64,000 nt of DNA from Peptococcaceae bacterium 1198_IL3148 (GTDB lineage Bacteria; Bacillota; Desulfotomaculia; Desulfotomaculales; Desulfohalotomaculaceae): assembly GCA_036763105.1 (NCBI GenBank), contig JBAIYS010000004.1, positions 124,001 to 188,000 on the forward strand, read 5' to 3'. The notes under the pieces were generated by a model. The model did not search any database. It was not told the DNA's origin and saw only the letters and a list, made by a program, of their open reading frames with translations. Made by a program: the position numbers and the translations under genes. Numbering within the stretch: position 1 is the first letter of the stretch; the number at the start of each line of letters is the position of its first letter. This document shows positions 10,145 to 19,391 of this stretch, in pieces.

Positions 10145-12041
10145 TATTGCCATCTGCCAAATGACAGTGGTACCGGGAAGACCGGATGTTAATACTAAAA
10201 CTATGTTAGCCATGATTGCCGAGGCCAGAGCCAAGCAAACGGAAGTGGTCATTTTTCCAGAAATGTGTATTCCGGGTTATTTGCTGGGAGACACTTGGGA
10301 GCAGACCGCCTTTTTAAAGGATTGCGAGAGCTTTGGCCAACAAATTATTGCTGCTTCAGAAGATTTGATCATAATCTTTGGCAACGTGGCTATGGATTGG
10401 GACAAAATTGGCGATGATGGACGGGTGCGCAAATATAACGCTTGCTTTGTGGCCCATAACGGCAAACTTTTAGGTGGTGACAATTTTCCCTATCCCTTTA
10501 GAATTAAAACCTTACTTCCCAACTACCGGGAATTTGACGATAAACGGTATTTTTATAGTCTGCGCAAGCTGGCGGGAGAATTGGGTGTTAAGGTAGAGCA
10601 ACTGATGCAGCCTGTTTACTTAAACTACAAAGGTGAGCGACTTGGTTTGGGCTGTGTTTTGTGTGAAGATGGTTGGAATGAAAATTATTCCATTAACCCC
10701 ATAGAAATGATCTGTGGCCAAGGGGGCGTTGGTTTAGTTGTAAATATTTCTTCGTCGCCTTTTACTTTGGGCAAAACCGGTGAACGCAATGGCATTTTTT
10801 CGGAGCAAGCTCGGGAAAACAAAGTGCCATTGGTCTATGTTAATAGTGTCGGCATCCAAAACAACGGCAAAACCATCTATTCCTTCGACGGTTCCAGTGC
10901 TGTCTATAACAGCGTCGGCGAGGTAATTCATTTTTGTGATCGTCCCTTTGCCCAGAACGTTGACGTCATTAAGTTAAACCTGGCGGATGGTGGTAATAGC
11001 ATGCCGCCGGTTAAAGTGTCAGTTAAGTCTGATGCGGAAGAAATTTATCAAACATTATTCTACGGGGTGAAAGAATTTACCCAGGCCATTGGCATTAATA
11101 AAGTGGTCATTGGCATTTCTGGTGGCATAGATTCTGCTGTGGCCGCCGCGTTATATGCCCAAGCCCTGGGGCCGGAAAACATTTTATTGGTGAATATGCC
11201 CAGTAAATATAATTCAGACACCACCAAAAACTTGGCCGCCACTTTGGCCGAGCGACTGGGTGCCTTTTACACCGTGCTGCCGATTCAACAGGCGGTGGAT
11301 TTGACCATCAATCAAATTGAAAATATACCCATTACTAAAGCGCAGGGTAATGAACAAATTCAGCTAAAAATTAACCAGCCTGTGGCTGAAAATATTCAAG
11401 CCCGGGATCGCTCCGCCAGAATATTGGCAGCATTGGCCGCTGCCTTTGGTGGCGGATTTACCTGTAACGCCAATAAAACTGAAATGACGGTGGGCTACTC
11501 CACCCTTTACGGTGACCAGGCTGGTTTTTTGGCTGCCTTGGGTGATTTGTGGAAACACCAGGTTTATCAACTGGCCACTTATCTCAATGAACAAGTATAC
11601 CGGCGGGAAGTCATCCCCCAAGGGATTATCGATATCGTGCCCAGTGCCGAGTTGAGCTTTGATCAGGCGGTGGATGAAGGTAAGGGTGACCCGCTGATTT
11701 ACAATTACCATGATTACCTATTCCGGGCCTTTATTGAACCTTGGGCCAGGACAACCCCGGAAGATATATTAAAATGGTACAGCGCTGGCGTTTTAGAAGA
11801 GCAGATTGGCTGTGAGTCCGGGTTAGTGAGTAAGATATTTGCCAGCCCAGCAGAGTTTATCAATGACCTAGAACGCTGGTGGCGTCAATTTAATGGCATA
11901 GGGTTAGCAAAAAGAATTCAAGCACCACCGCTACTGGCCGTTAGTCGCCGTGCCTATGGGTTTGACTACCGTGAATCCCAAAACGGCATTTATTATACTC
12001 AGGAATACCACCGCTTAAAAGAGAAAATATTAGGGAGATAG
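10131..12041 (+). CDS. nadE: Glutamine-dependent NAD(+) synthetase
   Basis: 636 residues in two domains. The N-terminal nitrilase-like glutaminase (about 1-290) has the Glu in VIFPEMCIPGY and the nucleophile Cys in GLGCVLCEDGW. The C-terminal ATP pyrophosphatase domain has the P-loop SGGIDSAVAAALY and the NKTEMTVGYSTLYGD segment of NAD synthetases. It amidates deamido-NAD using glutamine as nitrogen source, the last step of NAD synthesis. Start is TTG at 10131 (or the adjacent TTG 10134), preceded by GTGGTGG; a short ORF overlaps it. The thioesterase gene begins 3 bases after its stop, so the two are co-transcribed. The glutamine link fits its place behind gltBD. Confidence 0.95.
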   Translation: MLNLNIAICQMTVVPGRPDVNTKTMLAMIAEARAKQTEVVIFPEMCIPGYLLGDTWEQTAFLKDCESFGQQIIAASEDLIIIFGNVAMDWDKIGDDGRVRKYNACFVAHNGKLLGGDNFPYPFRIKTLLPNYREFDDKRYFYSLRKLAGELGVKVEQLMQPVYLNYKGERLGLGCVLCEDGWNENYSINPIEMICGQGGVGLVVNISSSPFTLGKTGERNGIFSEQARENKVPLVYVNSVGIQNNGKTIYSFDGSSAVYNSVGEVIHFCDRPFAQNVDVIKLNLADGGNSMPPVKVSVKSDAEEIYQTLFYGVKEFTQAIGINKVVIGISGGIDSAVAAALYAQALGPENILLVNMPSKYNSDTTKNLAATLAERLGAFYTVLPIQQAVDLTINQIENIPITKAQGNEQIQLKINQPVAENIQARDRSARILAALAAAFGGGFTCNANKTEMTVGYSTLYGDQAGFLAALGDLWKHQVYQLATYLNEQVYRREVIPQGIIDIVPSAELSFDQAVDEGKGDPLIYNYHDYLFRAFIEPWARTTPEDILKWYSAGVLEEQIGCESGLVSKIFASPAEFINDLERWWRQFNGIGLAKRIQAPPLLAVSRRAYGFDYRESQNGIYYTQEYHRLKEKILGR

Positions 12042-12044
12042 CTT

Positions 12045-12455
12045 ATGGAAGACAAGATAAAAGAATTTTTTAAAGGCGACAGATTTGCAGACTATGTGGG
12101 TATTAAACTGGTCAAGGTGGAGCCGGGATATGCGGTGACAGAAATGGATATTGCCGAGCATCACCTCAATGGCGTCAATATCATCCAGGGTGGGGCAATA
12201 TTTACTTTAGCGGACTTTGCCTTTGCGGCGGCTTCCAATGCCGGTGGGCAAGTTACGGTGGGCATGACCGGTAATATATCTTATTTTAAAGCCGCCCAAG
12301 GACAGAAGTTAGTGGCAGAGGCTAAAGAAATTTTTGCTTCCCATAAAACTGCCAGTTATAGTGTTGATGTTTTTGATGATAACAAAACTTTAATAGCCAG
12401 GTTGACTGTTACTGGGTATAAAAAAGGACAAAGAATTGATTTCGACAACATTTAG
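12045..12455 (+). CDS. Hotdog-fold thioesterase, PaaI/YdiI type
   Basis: 136 residues, the usual size of a single hotdog domain. The core motif HHLNGVNIIQGGAIFTLADFAFA matches the PaaI-type active site region (HxNxxGxxHGG-like with D in the helix; here QGG replaces HGG), and the rest gives the expected antiparallel sheet pattern. Such enzymes hydrolyse acyl-CoA thioesters; the substrate cannot be predicted. ATG 12045 follows GGGAGATAGCTT, directly after nadE. Confidence 0.8.
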   Translation: MEDKIKEFFKGDRFADYVGIKLVKVEPGYAVTEMDIAEHHLNGVNIIQGGAIFTLADFAFAAASNAGGQVTVGMTGNISYFKAAQGQKLVAEAKEIFASHKTASYSVDVFDDNKTLIARLTVTGYKKGQRIDFDNI

Positions 12456-12470
12456 GCAAATATATTATTT

Positions 12471-12614
12471 TTGATTTTGGCGGCTGATGATATAATCCTA
12501 ACTAAGATCGGGTGTCGTTGGCTCAACAGGTTGATACAATTATTTAAATTTAAGATGGTGGTATAAAAACTAAGGCAGAAGCCAAAATGTTGGCTTCTGC
12601 CTTAGTTTTTTATT
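12471..12614 (+). promoter_or_regulatory. Promoter and terminator-containing leader upstream of dpaL
   Basis: An extended -10 element (TGA then TATAAT, 12488-12496) lies after the thioesterase gene. About 70 bases later is a perfect 17-bp terminator stem (ACTAAGGCAGAAGCCAA / TTGGCTTCTGCCTTAGT, 12569-12606) followed by TTTTTTATTTT. Between them GTGTC and GATAC can enclose a small GTTG-GCT-CAAC hairpin. The dpaL start is about 95 bases after the terminator. This could be an attenuator for the purine/diaminopropionate operon or a small RNA plus separate downstream promoter. It does not match a riboswitch I know, nor the ANTAR pattern at gltB. Confidence 0.5.
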
Positions 12615-12708
12615 TTATTACTACAGGCTTAAATTGGCAGAATATCAAAAAACACAAAGGTTATGATAATCATAATAGTGCATTTTTACCATAGAAGAGA
12701 GGTGCCGT

Positions 12709-13920
12709 ATGGAAAAGGTTCAATGGAAAGCCAATGAAATGTTGGGCAAGCAAAAAACGTCAACGGATTTTCTCAGTGAGCAAGAAATAGAAAAGGCCAA
12801 GCAGTTCCACCAAAGTTTTCCCGAGTACAGCATCACCCCACTACGCAGTTTGGATCATTTAGCTAAATACTTGGGGGTGGCTGGTATTTATGTTAAGGAT
12901 GAATCCTATCGTTTTGGATTAAATGCCTTTAAGGTGTTGGGTGGCTCCTTTGCCATGGGCAAATATTTAGCCCAAAAACTGGGTAAGGACATTGGAGAAA
13001 TGGATTACCATACCCTGACTTCGGAAGAAACCCGGCGTCAGTTGGGGGAGATCACCTTTGCCACCACCACCGATGGCAATCACGGTCGCGGTGTCGCTTG
13101 GACAGCCAACCGCTTGAAGCAAAAATCAGTGGTTTATATGCCCAAGGGTTCTACCACCGCCCGGTTGGAAAATATTCGGGCAGAGGGGGCCGAGGCCTCA
13201 ATTGTTGATATGAACTATGATGATGCGGTGCGCATGACCGCAGAAAATGCCCAAAAATATGGTTGGGTCATTGTGCAAGACACCGCTTGGGAAGGGTACC
13301 AAGAGATTCCCACTTGGATTATGCAAGGCTATGGCACCATGGCGGCAGAAGCACTGGAGCAACTGCGGGAATTACAAGTGGAAAGACCAACCCACATCTT
13401 TGTTCAGGCCGGTGTGGGCTCACTGGCCGGTGCGGTGCAGGGTTACTTTGCCTCGGTATTTGGCGATAACTGTCCCAAGACAGCCATTGTGGAAGCAGAC
13501 GCCGCCGCTTGTCTCTATAAATCGGCGGTGGCCAACGATGGTAAACCCAGAGTGGTAGGCGGCGATTTGGATACCATTATGGCCGGTTTAGCCTGTGGCG
13601 AACCCAATATTATTGGCTGGAATGTGCTAAGGGATTACAGCGAAATGTTTTTCTCCTGTCCCAACTGGGTGGCCGCCAAGGGCATGCGGGTGTTGGGCAA
13701 CCCACTGATGGAAGACCTGCGGGTTATCTCCGGCGAATCTGGTGCGGTCACCGCTGGTTTGGTGTTTGAACTGATGACCAGTCCGGATTTGGAGGAGGCC
13801 AAGGCCAAGCTGGGCCTCAATCAGCATTCCCAAATTCTGTTGTTTAACACCGAAGGAGATACCGATCCGGAGAATTACCGCAGCGTTGTGTGGGATGGTG
13901 AACATCCCAGCTATCAATAA
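12709..13920 (+). CDS. dpaL: 2,3-Diaminopropionate ammonia-lyase
   Basis: 403 residues, the length of E. coli YgeX/DpaL. A fold-type II PLP enzyme: the Schiff-base Lys is K75 in FGLNAFKVLGGSFAMG, and TTTDGNHGRGVAW plus the Gly-rich VQAGVGSLAGAV loop hold the cofactor. It converts 2,3-diaminopropionate to pyruvate and two ammonia. AGAGAGG precedes the ATG. It leads the run dpaL-ygeY-ssnA-permease-dihydropyrimidinase-xanthine dehydrogenase, the same association known in enterobacteria and clostridia, in which diaminopropionate may be an intermediate of purine or related nitrogen compound breakdown. Confidence 0.93.
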   Translation: MEKVQWKANEMLGKQKTSTDFLSEQEIEKAKQFHQSFPEYSITPLRSLDHLAKYLGVAGIYVKDESYRFGLNAFKVLGGSFAMGKYLAQKLGKDIGEMDYHTLTSEETRRQLGEITFATTTDGNHGRGVAWTANRLKQKSVVYMPKGSTTARLENIRAEGAEASIVDMNYDDAVRMTAENAQKYGWVIVQDTAWEGYQEIPTWIMQGYGTMAAEALEQLRELQVERPTHIFVQAGVGSLAGAVQGYFASVFGDNCPKTAIVEADAAACLYKSAVANDGKPRVVGGDLDTIMAGLACGEPNIIGWNVLRDYSEMFFSCPNWVAAKGMRVLGNPLMEDLRVISGESGAVTAGLVFELMTSPDLEEAKAKLGLNQHSQILLFNTEGDTDPENYRSVVWDGEHPSYQ

Positions 13921-13940
13921 AACGACAGGATGGTGGGAAA

Positions 13941-15128
13941 ATGCTTAATGAGCAAAGAAAGCAAACACTAATCGAACTGTGTCAAGAATTACTCCGCCAA
14001 CGAAGTTACTCTGGCGAAGAGGACAAGGTTGTCAAAAGTATAACCCAAGCCTTTAAAAAGTTGGGGTTTGATGATTTTTTTGTGGATGGCTATGGTAACG
14101 TTATTGGGCAAATAAAAGGCAACAAACCCGGCAAAAGTATTTTATTTGATGGTCATATTGATACCGTAACGGTACCCGATGAAACCAAATGGTCGCATCC
14201 GCCCTTTGGGGGCCAATTGGTTGATGGCAAGATCTATGGACGCGGGGCCTCAGACATGAAAGGGGCGGTCAGCGCCATGATTGCGGCTGCAGCATTTTTT
14301 GCCGAAGATACCAAGCGGGATTTTGCCGGTAACATTTATGTGGCCGGAGTGGTGCATGAAGAAATCTTTGAAGGTGTTTCCGCCAGAAAAATCAGTGAAG
14401 CGATCAAACCCGATTATGTGGTGATTGGTGAAGCCTCTGAACTTAACCTAAAGCGGGGTCAAAGGGGGCGGGCAGAAATTGTGGTGGAAACCTTTGGTAA
14501 GCCAGCCCATTCAGCCAACCCCGAAAAGGGTATTAATGCCGTTTATCAGATGTCCAAGCTTATTGATCATATTCAGCAGTTGCCCGCTCCGGAACAAACG
14601 GTTTTGGGTAAAGGCATTTTAGTACTGACTGACATTAAATCTTCACCCTATCCGGGAGCATCTGTGGTTCCCGACCACTGCCGAGCAACCTATGACCGGC
14701 GACTGTTGGTGGGTGAAACACCTGAATCGGTGCTGGCCCCCATTGAAGAAATCATTGCTGAAATGGAAAAACAAGACCCCGATTTTAAAGCTAAAGCTTC
14801 CTATGCTGTAGGTAAAGAAAAGTGCTACACCGGAGAGACTATCGAAGGAGAACGCTTTTTCCCCGGTTGGCTTTACGATGAACAGGATGAATTTGTCCAA
14901 GCAGCACTTAAAGGCTTGCGAGAAGCAGGTCTAGACCCCGGGGTAACTCACTATTCCTTCTGCACCAACGGTAGTCACTATGCCGGCGAAAAGGGGATTA
15001 AAACCATTGGCTTCGGTCCATCCCAAGAAAACCTAGCCCATACCATTGATGAATACATTGAAGTGGATCAACTTTGTAAAGGTGCCGAAGGCTACTATGC
15101 CATTATGAAATCGGTGCTGATCAAGTAG
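13941..15128 (+). CDS. ygeY: YgeY family selenium-metabolism-linked hydrolase (M20 peptidase fold)
   Basis: 395 residues. The M20 metal site is present: FDGHIDTV, the bridging Asp in GRGASDMKG, the Glu pair in VVHEEIFEG, and the late His in QENLAHTIDEY. M20 members cleave peptide or amide bonds, and the YgeY branch occurs with selenium-dependent molybdoenzymes. The substrate is unproven; a carbamoylated or acylated diamino acid upstream of DpaL would make sense in this operon, which is inference. ATG follows GGTGGG, 20 bases after dpaL. Confidence 0.9.
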   Translation: MLNEQRKQTLIELCQELLRQRSYSGEEDKVVKSITQAFKKLGFDDFFVDGYGNVIGQIKGNKPGKSILFDGHIDTVTVPDETKWSHPPFGGQLVDGKIYGRGASDMKGAVSAMIAAAAFFAEDTKRDFAGNIYVAGVVHEEIFEGVSARKISEAIKPDYVVIGEASELNLKRGQRGRAEIVVETFGKPAHSANPEKGINAVYQMSKLIDHIQQLPAPEQTVLGKGILVLTDIKSSPYPGASVVPDHCRATYDRRLLVGETPESVLAPIEEIIAEMEKQDPDFKAKASYAVGKEKCYTGETIEGERFFPGWLYDEQDEFVQAALKGLREAGLDPGVTHYSFCTNGSHYAGEKGIKTIGFGPSQENLAHTIDEYIEVDQLCKGAEGYYAIMKSVLIK

Positions 15129-15185
15129 TGAGAAATCTATATCAGGAAAGTACTGAGAATACTTCGGAAATAAAGGGGTGGCGAC

Positions 15186-16514
15186 ATGCTACTAGTTGGT
15201 AATGGGCAAGTTATTACAAGGGATGATGCTCAACCCTATTTACCCCATGGTTGTGTGGCGATAAAAGATAATTTAATTGCCGAAGTGGGCACCACCGAAG
15301 ACTTAAAGCAAAAATACCCCGATGCCCAGTTTATCGATGCCGTTGGCAAGTTTATTATGCCGGGGATGATTAACACTCATATGCATTTATACAGTACCTT
15401 TGCCCGGGGCATGGCCGCCAAAGATGCGCCACCGGAGGACTTTGTACAAATTCTGGAGCGGCTTTGGTGGAAGTTGGACAAGACACTGACTTTGGAAGAT
15501 GTCTATTATAGTGCGCTGGCGCCGCTGATTGACTGTGTTAAACACGGCACCACCACCATCTTCGATCATCACGCCAGTCCCAATGCGGTGCGAGAAAGTT
15601 TGTTTGCTCTGGCCCGGGCCACCAAAGAAATTGGTGTTCGCAGTTGTCTGTGCTATGAAGTTTCAGACCGGGATGGACAGTTAGTGATGGAAGAGGGCAT
15701 CAAAGAAAATGTGGACTTTATTAAGCATGCCAACCAACCAGAGGAAGAAATGGTTAAAGGGATGTTTGGTTTGCACGCCTCGATGACTTTGAGTGATGAC
15801 ACTTTGAACCGCTGTGTCGCTGCCAATGAAGGCAACAATGCGGGATTCCATGTTCACACCGCCGAAGGCAAGGCAGATGTGGAACACTCCTTGCAAAACT
15901 TTGGCAAAAGGGTGGTGGAACGGTTAGCCAGTTTTAACATTCTCGGCCCCAAAACCATCACTGCCCATTGTGTGCATGTGGACGACAGCGATATTGAACT
16001 GTTAAAAAAACACCGTTGTCGGGTGGTGCACAATCCTGAATCCAATATGGGCAACGCTGTTGGTGCCGCGCCGGTAATTAAAATGATGCAACGGGGTGTA
16101 ACGGTGGGTTTGGGGACCGATGGTTACACCAGTGACATGTTTGAATCCTTTAAGGTGGCCAATGTGTTGCATAAACACACACTGCAACATCCCAGCGCCG
16201 CTTGGGTGGAAGTGCCGACAATGTTGTTTAACACCAACCCGGAAATTTGCCGGGAGTACTTTGATCGTCCGCTGGGGGTGTTGGCACCAGGGGCCTATGC
16301 CGATGTGATTGTGGTGGACTACAACCCACCCACACCAATAGGTGAAGATAATATTAACAGTCATGTTTTATTTGGCATGTCCGGCCGGGCTGTGGATACC
16401 ACCATTATAAACGGTAAAGTAATTATGCAAGACCGCCTTTTAGTAGGGATAGATGAAGAAGCAATTCTGGCCAAATCAAGGGAACTGGCAACTAAAGTTT
16501 GGCAAAGGGTATAA
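15186..16514 (+). CDS. ssnA: SsnA family putative aminohydrolase
   Basis: 442 residues of the amidohydrolase superfamily (subtype with deaminases such as guanine deaminase and chlorohydrolase). The N-terminal metal pair is in NTHMHLYSTFARGM, the third His in HAS/HVHTAEG, the fourth in TAHCVHVDD, and the metal Asp in GLGTDGYTSDM. SsnA is the name of the branch that accompanies YgfK, YgeY and selenium-dependent xanthine dehydrogenase. A purine or pyrimidine-like deamination is the natural guess. AGGGGTGG lies 6 bases before the ATG. Confidence 0.9.
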   Translation: MLLVGNGQVITRDDAQPYLPHGCVAIKDNLIAEVGTTEDLKQKYPDAQFIDAVGKFIMPGMINTHMHLYSTFARGMAAKDAPPEDFVQILERLWWKLDKTLTLEDVYYSALAPLIDCVKHGTTTIFDHHASPNAVRESLFALARATKEIGVRSCLCYEVSDRDGQLVMEEGIKENVDFIKHANQPEEEMVKGMFGLHASMTLSDDTLNRCVAANEGNNAGFHVHTAEGKADVEHSLQNFGKRVVERLASFNILGPKTITAHCVHVDDSDIELLKKHRCRVVHNPESNMGNAVGAAPVIKMMQRGVTVGLGTDGYTSDMFESFKVANVLHKHTLQHPSAAWVEVPTMLFNTNPEICREYFDRPLGVLAPGAYADVIVVDYNPPTPIGEDNINSHVLFGMSGRAVDTTIINGKVIMQDRLLVGIDEEAILAKSRELATKVWQRV

Positions 16515-16540
16515 CAATAGAGGAAAGAAGGTGGTAGTAA

Positions 16541-17899
16541 ATGGAAAATAAAACTGTTCCCGCAGTTGACGAAATGTTACCCACCGGAAGGCTATTTGTA
16601 TTAGGATTACAACATGTGATGGCTATGTATGCCGGTGCGGTGGCTGTGCCGATAATTATTGCTAACTCTTTAGGACTATCAAATGAAGAATTAATTTATT
16701 TAATTAATGCCGACCTGTTGGTAGGTGGGATTGCTACAATAATTCAGGCTTTGGGTGTTTGGAAATTGGGTATTAGAAGCCCAATTATGCAAGGGGTTTC
16801 CTTTGCTGCTGTGACACCAATGGTGATGGTGGGGGCACAGCATGGATTGCGAGGTATCTTTGGTGCCACCATAGCAGCCGGTGTGATTGGATTTATAATT
16901 AGTCCTTACTTTAGTCGACTAATTCGTTTTTTCCCGCCAGTGGTAACCGGCACTATCATTACTCTAATTGGTGTTTCTTTGTTGCCGGTGGCAGTGCGTT
17001 GGGCTGGTGGTGGCAACACTGCCGATCCCAATTTCGGCAATTTACAAGCTGTTGGCTTGGCCTTTGCGGTATTACTGTTTGTTATATTAGTGTTCCGGTT
17101 TTTTACAGGCTTTTTTCAGAGTATTGCAGTGCTTTTGGGTTTAATTGTAGGTACTATTGTTGCAATACCCTTAGGAATGACCAATTTTTCTCAGGTGGCT
17201 ACTGCTTCTTGGTTCGGCCTGATTCTGCCTTTTAATTTTGGTTTGCCAATCTTTGATTTAGCGTCAATCTTGGCAATGACACTGGCGATGTTGGTTATTA
17301 TGACAGAGACCACAGGCGATATGATTGCGGTAGGCGAAATCGTTGAAAAGCCGGTGGATAGAGAAGGTTTAACTAGGGGTTTGCGGGCGGATTGTTTTTC
17401 CACCATACTGGGTGGAGTTATGAACACCTTCCCCCACTCGGCCTTTGCGCAAAACGTTGGCCTGTTAGCTCTCACAGGGATTAGAAGTCGTTTTGTGGTG
17501 GTGGCTGCTGGTATTATATTAGGTGCTCTGGGGCTATTTCCCAAAGCGGCGGCTGTGGTTGCTGCCATTCCTCAACCGGTGCTTGGTGGCGCAGGGATTG
17601 CCCTGTTTGGCATGGTGGCGGCCAGTGGTATCCGGACTTTAAGTAAAGTAAAATTTGATGGCAACAATAACTCTATGATAGTGGCTATTAGCTTGGGTCT
17701 TGGTCTAATTCCTTTGGCTGCGCCTGATTTCTATCATTATATGCCTGATTGGGCACAGCTAATTTTGCACAGTGGCATTACCGCTGGTAGTATAGCTGCA
17801 ATTATACTAAATTACTTCTTCAATGAGACCGGCAAAAAGGATGAAGATGCCGGGGAATCCGGAGAAAGAGTTGATGGTGAGCTTGGTTTTGAACATTAA
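16541..17899 (+). CDS. NCS2 family uracil-xanthine permease
   Basis: 452 residues with about 12-14 hydrophobic segments. It opens with the NCS2 pattern GLQHVMAMYAGAVAVPIIIA. GVSFAAVTPM in the third segment and the two half-helix regions (MTETTGDMIAVGE, then NTFPHSAFAQNVGLLALTG) form the proton and nucleobase site of this family. It should import xanthine, uric acid or uracil by proton symport. Its place directly before dihydropyrimidinase and xanthine dehydrogenase favours a purine. AGAAGGTGG precedes the ATG. Confidence 0.92.
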   Translation: MENKTVPAVDEMLPTGRLFVLGLQHVMAMYAGAVAVPIIIANSLGLSNEELIYLINADLLVGGIATIIQALGVWKLGIRSPIMQGVSFAAVTPMVMVGAQHGLRGIFGATIAAGVIGFIISPYFSRLIRFFPPVVTGTIITLIGVSLLPVAVRWAGGGNTADPNFGNLQAVGLAFAVLLFVILVFRFFTGFFQSIAVLLGLIVGTIVAIPLGMTNFSQVATASWFGLILPFNFGLPIFDLASILAMTLAMLVIMTETTGDMIAVGEIVEKPVDREGLTRGLRADCFSTILGGVMNTFPHSAFAQNVGLLALTGIRSRFVVVAAGIILGALGLFPKAAAVVAAIPQPVLGGAGIALFGMVAASGIRTLSKVKFDGNNNSMIVAISLGLGLIPLAAPDFYHYMPDWAQLILHSGITAGSIAAIILNYFFNETGKKDEDAGESGERVDGELGFEH

Positions 17900-17925
17900 T
17901 ACCGTTTGAAAAGGAGAAGTTAACT

Positions 17926-17997
17926 ATGGCAAACACTAGTGTTAACGTATGTGGTCTTTGTGTCACCCGCTGCCCCAGAAGCCCGTTATCGCTGTAG
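17926..17997 (+). CDS. 23-codon cysteine-rich ORF with a strong ribosome site, just before the dihydropyrimidinase gene
   Basis: AAGGAGAAG lies 7 bases before ATG 17926, the best ribosome site in this gap. The frame encodes a 23-residue peptide containing C-x2-C-x3-CP (CGLCVTRCP) and stops at TAG 17997, four bases before ATG 18002 of the dihydropyrimidinase, which itself has only a weak ribosome site. It could be a leader peptide coupling translation of the next gene, an Fe-S type micro-peptide, or the stump of a lost Fe-S protein. I do not recognise it. Confidence 0.45.
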   Translation: MANTSVNVCGLCVTRCPRSPLSL

Positions 17998-18001
17998 AAT
18001 C

Positions 18002-19390
18002 ATGGGTGTAGTACTAACTGGCGGCATCGTAGTAACCGCAGTGGACAGTTATCTGGCCGATGTGCGCATGGAAGGAGAAAAAATTGTAGCCGTCGGCAAT
18101 GGCATTGCGCGCCCAGAGGATCAAGCGATTTCTGTGGAAGGCTGCTATCTGCTGCCCGGCGCCATTGATCCCCACACTCACTTTGATATGCCCGCCGGTG
18201 ACATTACCACCGCCGATGACTTTGCCAGCGGCACCGCTGCGGCGGTGGTGGGAGGTACCACCACCATTATTGACCATGTCACTCAGCAAAAGGGCGAGAG
18301 CCTCCTTGATGCGCTGGCTAAATGGCATGCTAAGGCTGAGGGTAAAAGCTTTGCCGATTATGGCTTTCACATGGGCATTAACGATTACCATCAGCAAGTG
18401 CCTGAGGAAATGGGTGTCTTAGTGGAACGGGAAGGGGTTAGTTCCTTTAAGTTATACACCGCATACCAGCATTTGCGAGTTAATGATGGCGATATTTTGC
18501 AAGCGCTGCAACGCTGTCAGCAAATTGATGCGTTGGCCTGTTTCCACTGTGAAAACGGTGATGTCATTGATGTGCTAATCAAACAGGCTAAAGAGCTGGG
18601 CTGTACCGGTCCCCACTGTCACCCCCTCACCAGGCCTGATATCACCGAAAGGGAAGCCACCGCTCGGGTATTGATGTTGGCGGAACTGGCCGAGGTGCCG
18701 GTCTATATCGTCCACCTCAGTTGTGCCAGCGCCTTAAGTGAAGTGATGCTGGCTAAAGCCAAAGGAATGGAAGTATATGTGGAAACCTGCCCCCAGTATC
18801 TACTGCTAGATGACTCCTATTATCTGGCCGAGGATTTTAATGGTGCCAAGTATGTAATGTCACCGCCATTAAGAAAACGAGAAGATCAAAGGGCTTTGTG
18901 GCGGGGGTTGCAGACCGGTGCCATTGATACCATCGGTACTGACCATTGCTCCTTTAATTTTCGGGGACAAAAGGAGCGGGGCATCGATGATTTTAGTATG
19001 ATACCTGGTGGCGCCCCTGGGGTGGAACATCGCTTGGGTTTGTTATACACCTATGGGGTACAAAGGGGCGCAATCAGTATGTCCCAGTTGGTGGCACTTT
19101 CCGCCACCAACCCAGCCAAATGCTTTGGCTTATACCCTCGCAAAGGTACGTTGGCGGTGGGCAGTGACGCTGATATTGTGGTCTGGGATCCTCAACAGTC
19201 CTTTGAAATTAGCGCCGTTACCCATCAGCAACGGGTGGATTACACTCCTTATGAAGGTTGGCAGCAGCAGGGCAGAGCTAAACATGTGTTTATTCGCGGT
19301 CAACAGGTGGTTGCTGAAGGTGTATTGCAACCCAAGCCCTTGGGAAGTTACCTGTATCGTAAACCATTTCTGCCAAGAAAGGTAGGGTAG
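18002..19390 (+). CDS. Dihydropyrimidinase / hydantoinase (HyuA/YgeZ type)
   Basis: About 462 residues, normal for the family. The zinc site is complete: DPHTHFDMP, the carboxylated Lys in SSFKLYTAYQ, His in YIVHLSCASA, and IGTDHCSF. It hydrolyses cyclic amides such as dihydropyrimidines or hydantoins; in E. coli the equivalent gene sits beside ygeY and ygfK. The ATG at 18002 gives MGVVLTGGIVVTA, the normal family N-terminus; an in-frame GTG at 17939 would add 21 unlike residues. Its start lies 4 bases after the stop of a small Cys-rich ORF, so translation may be coupled. The next gene begins 1 base after its stop. Confidence 0.92.
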   Translation: MGVVLTGGIVVTAVDSYLADVRMEGEKIVAVGNGIARPEDQAISVEGCYLLPGAIDPHTHFDMPAGDITTADDFASGTAAAVVGGTTTIIDHVTQQKGESLLDALAKWHAKAEGKSFADYGFHMGINDYHQQVPEEMGVLVEREGVSSFKLYTAYQHLRVNDGDILQALQRCQQIDALACFHCENGDVIDVLIKQAKELGCTGPHCHPLTRPDITEREATARVLMLAELAEVPVYIVHLSCASALSEVMLAKAKGMEVYVETCPQYLLLDDSYYLAEDFNGAKYVMSPPLRKREDQRALWRGLQTGAIDTIGTDHCSFNFRGQKERGIDDFSMIPGGAPGVEHRLGLLYTYGVQRGAISMSQLVALSATNPAKCFGLYPRKGTLAVGSDADIVVWDPQQSFEISAVTHQQRVDYTPYEGWQQQGRAKHVFIRGQQVVAEGVLQPKPLGSYLYRKPFLPRKVG

Positions 19391-19391
19391 C

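Noticed and set aside
16002-16364. Open frame antisense to ssnA
   Set aside because: Shadow of a conserved gene; its composition follows codon bias of the other strand.
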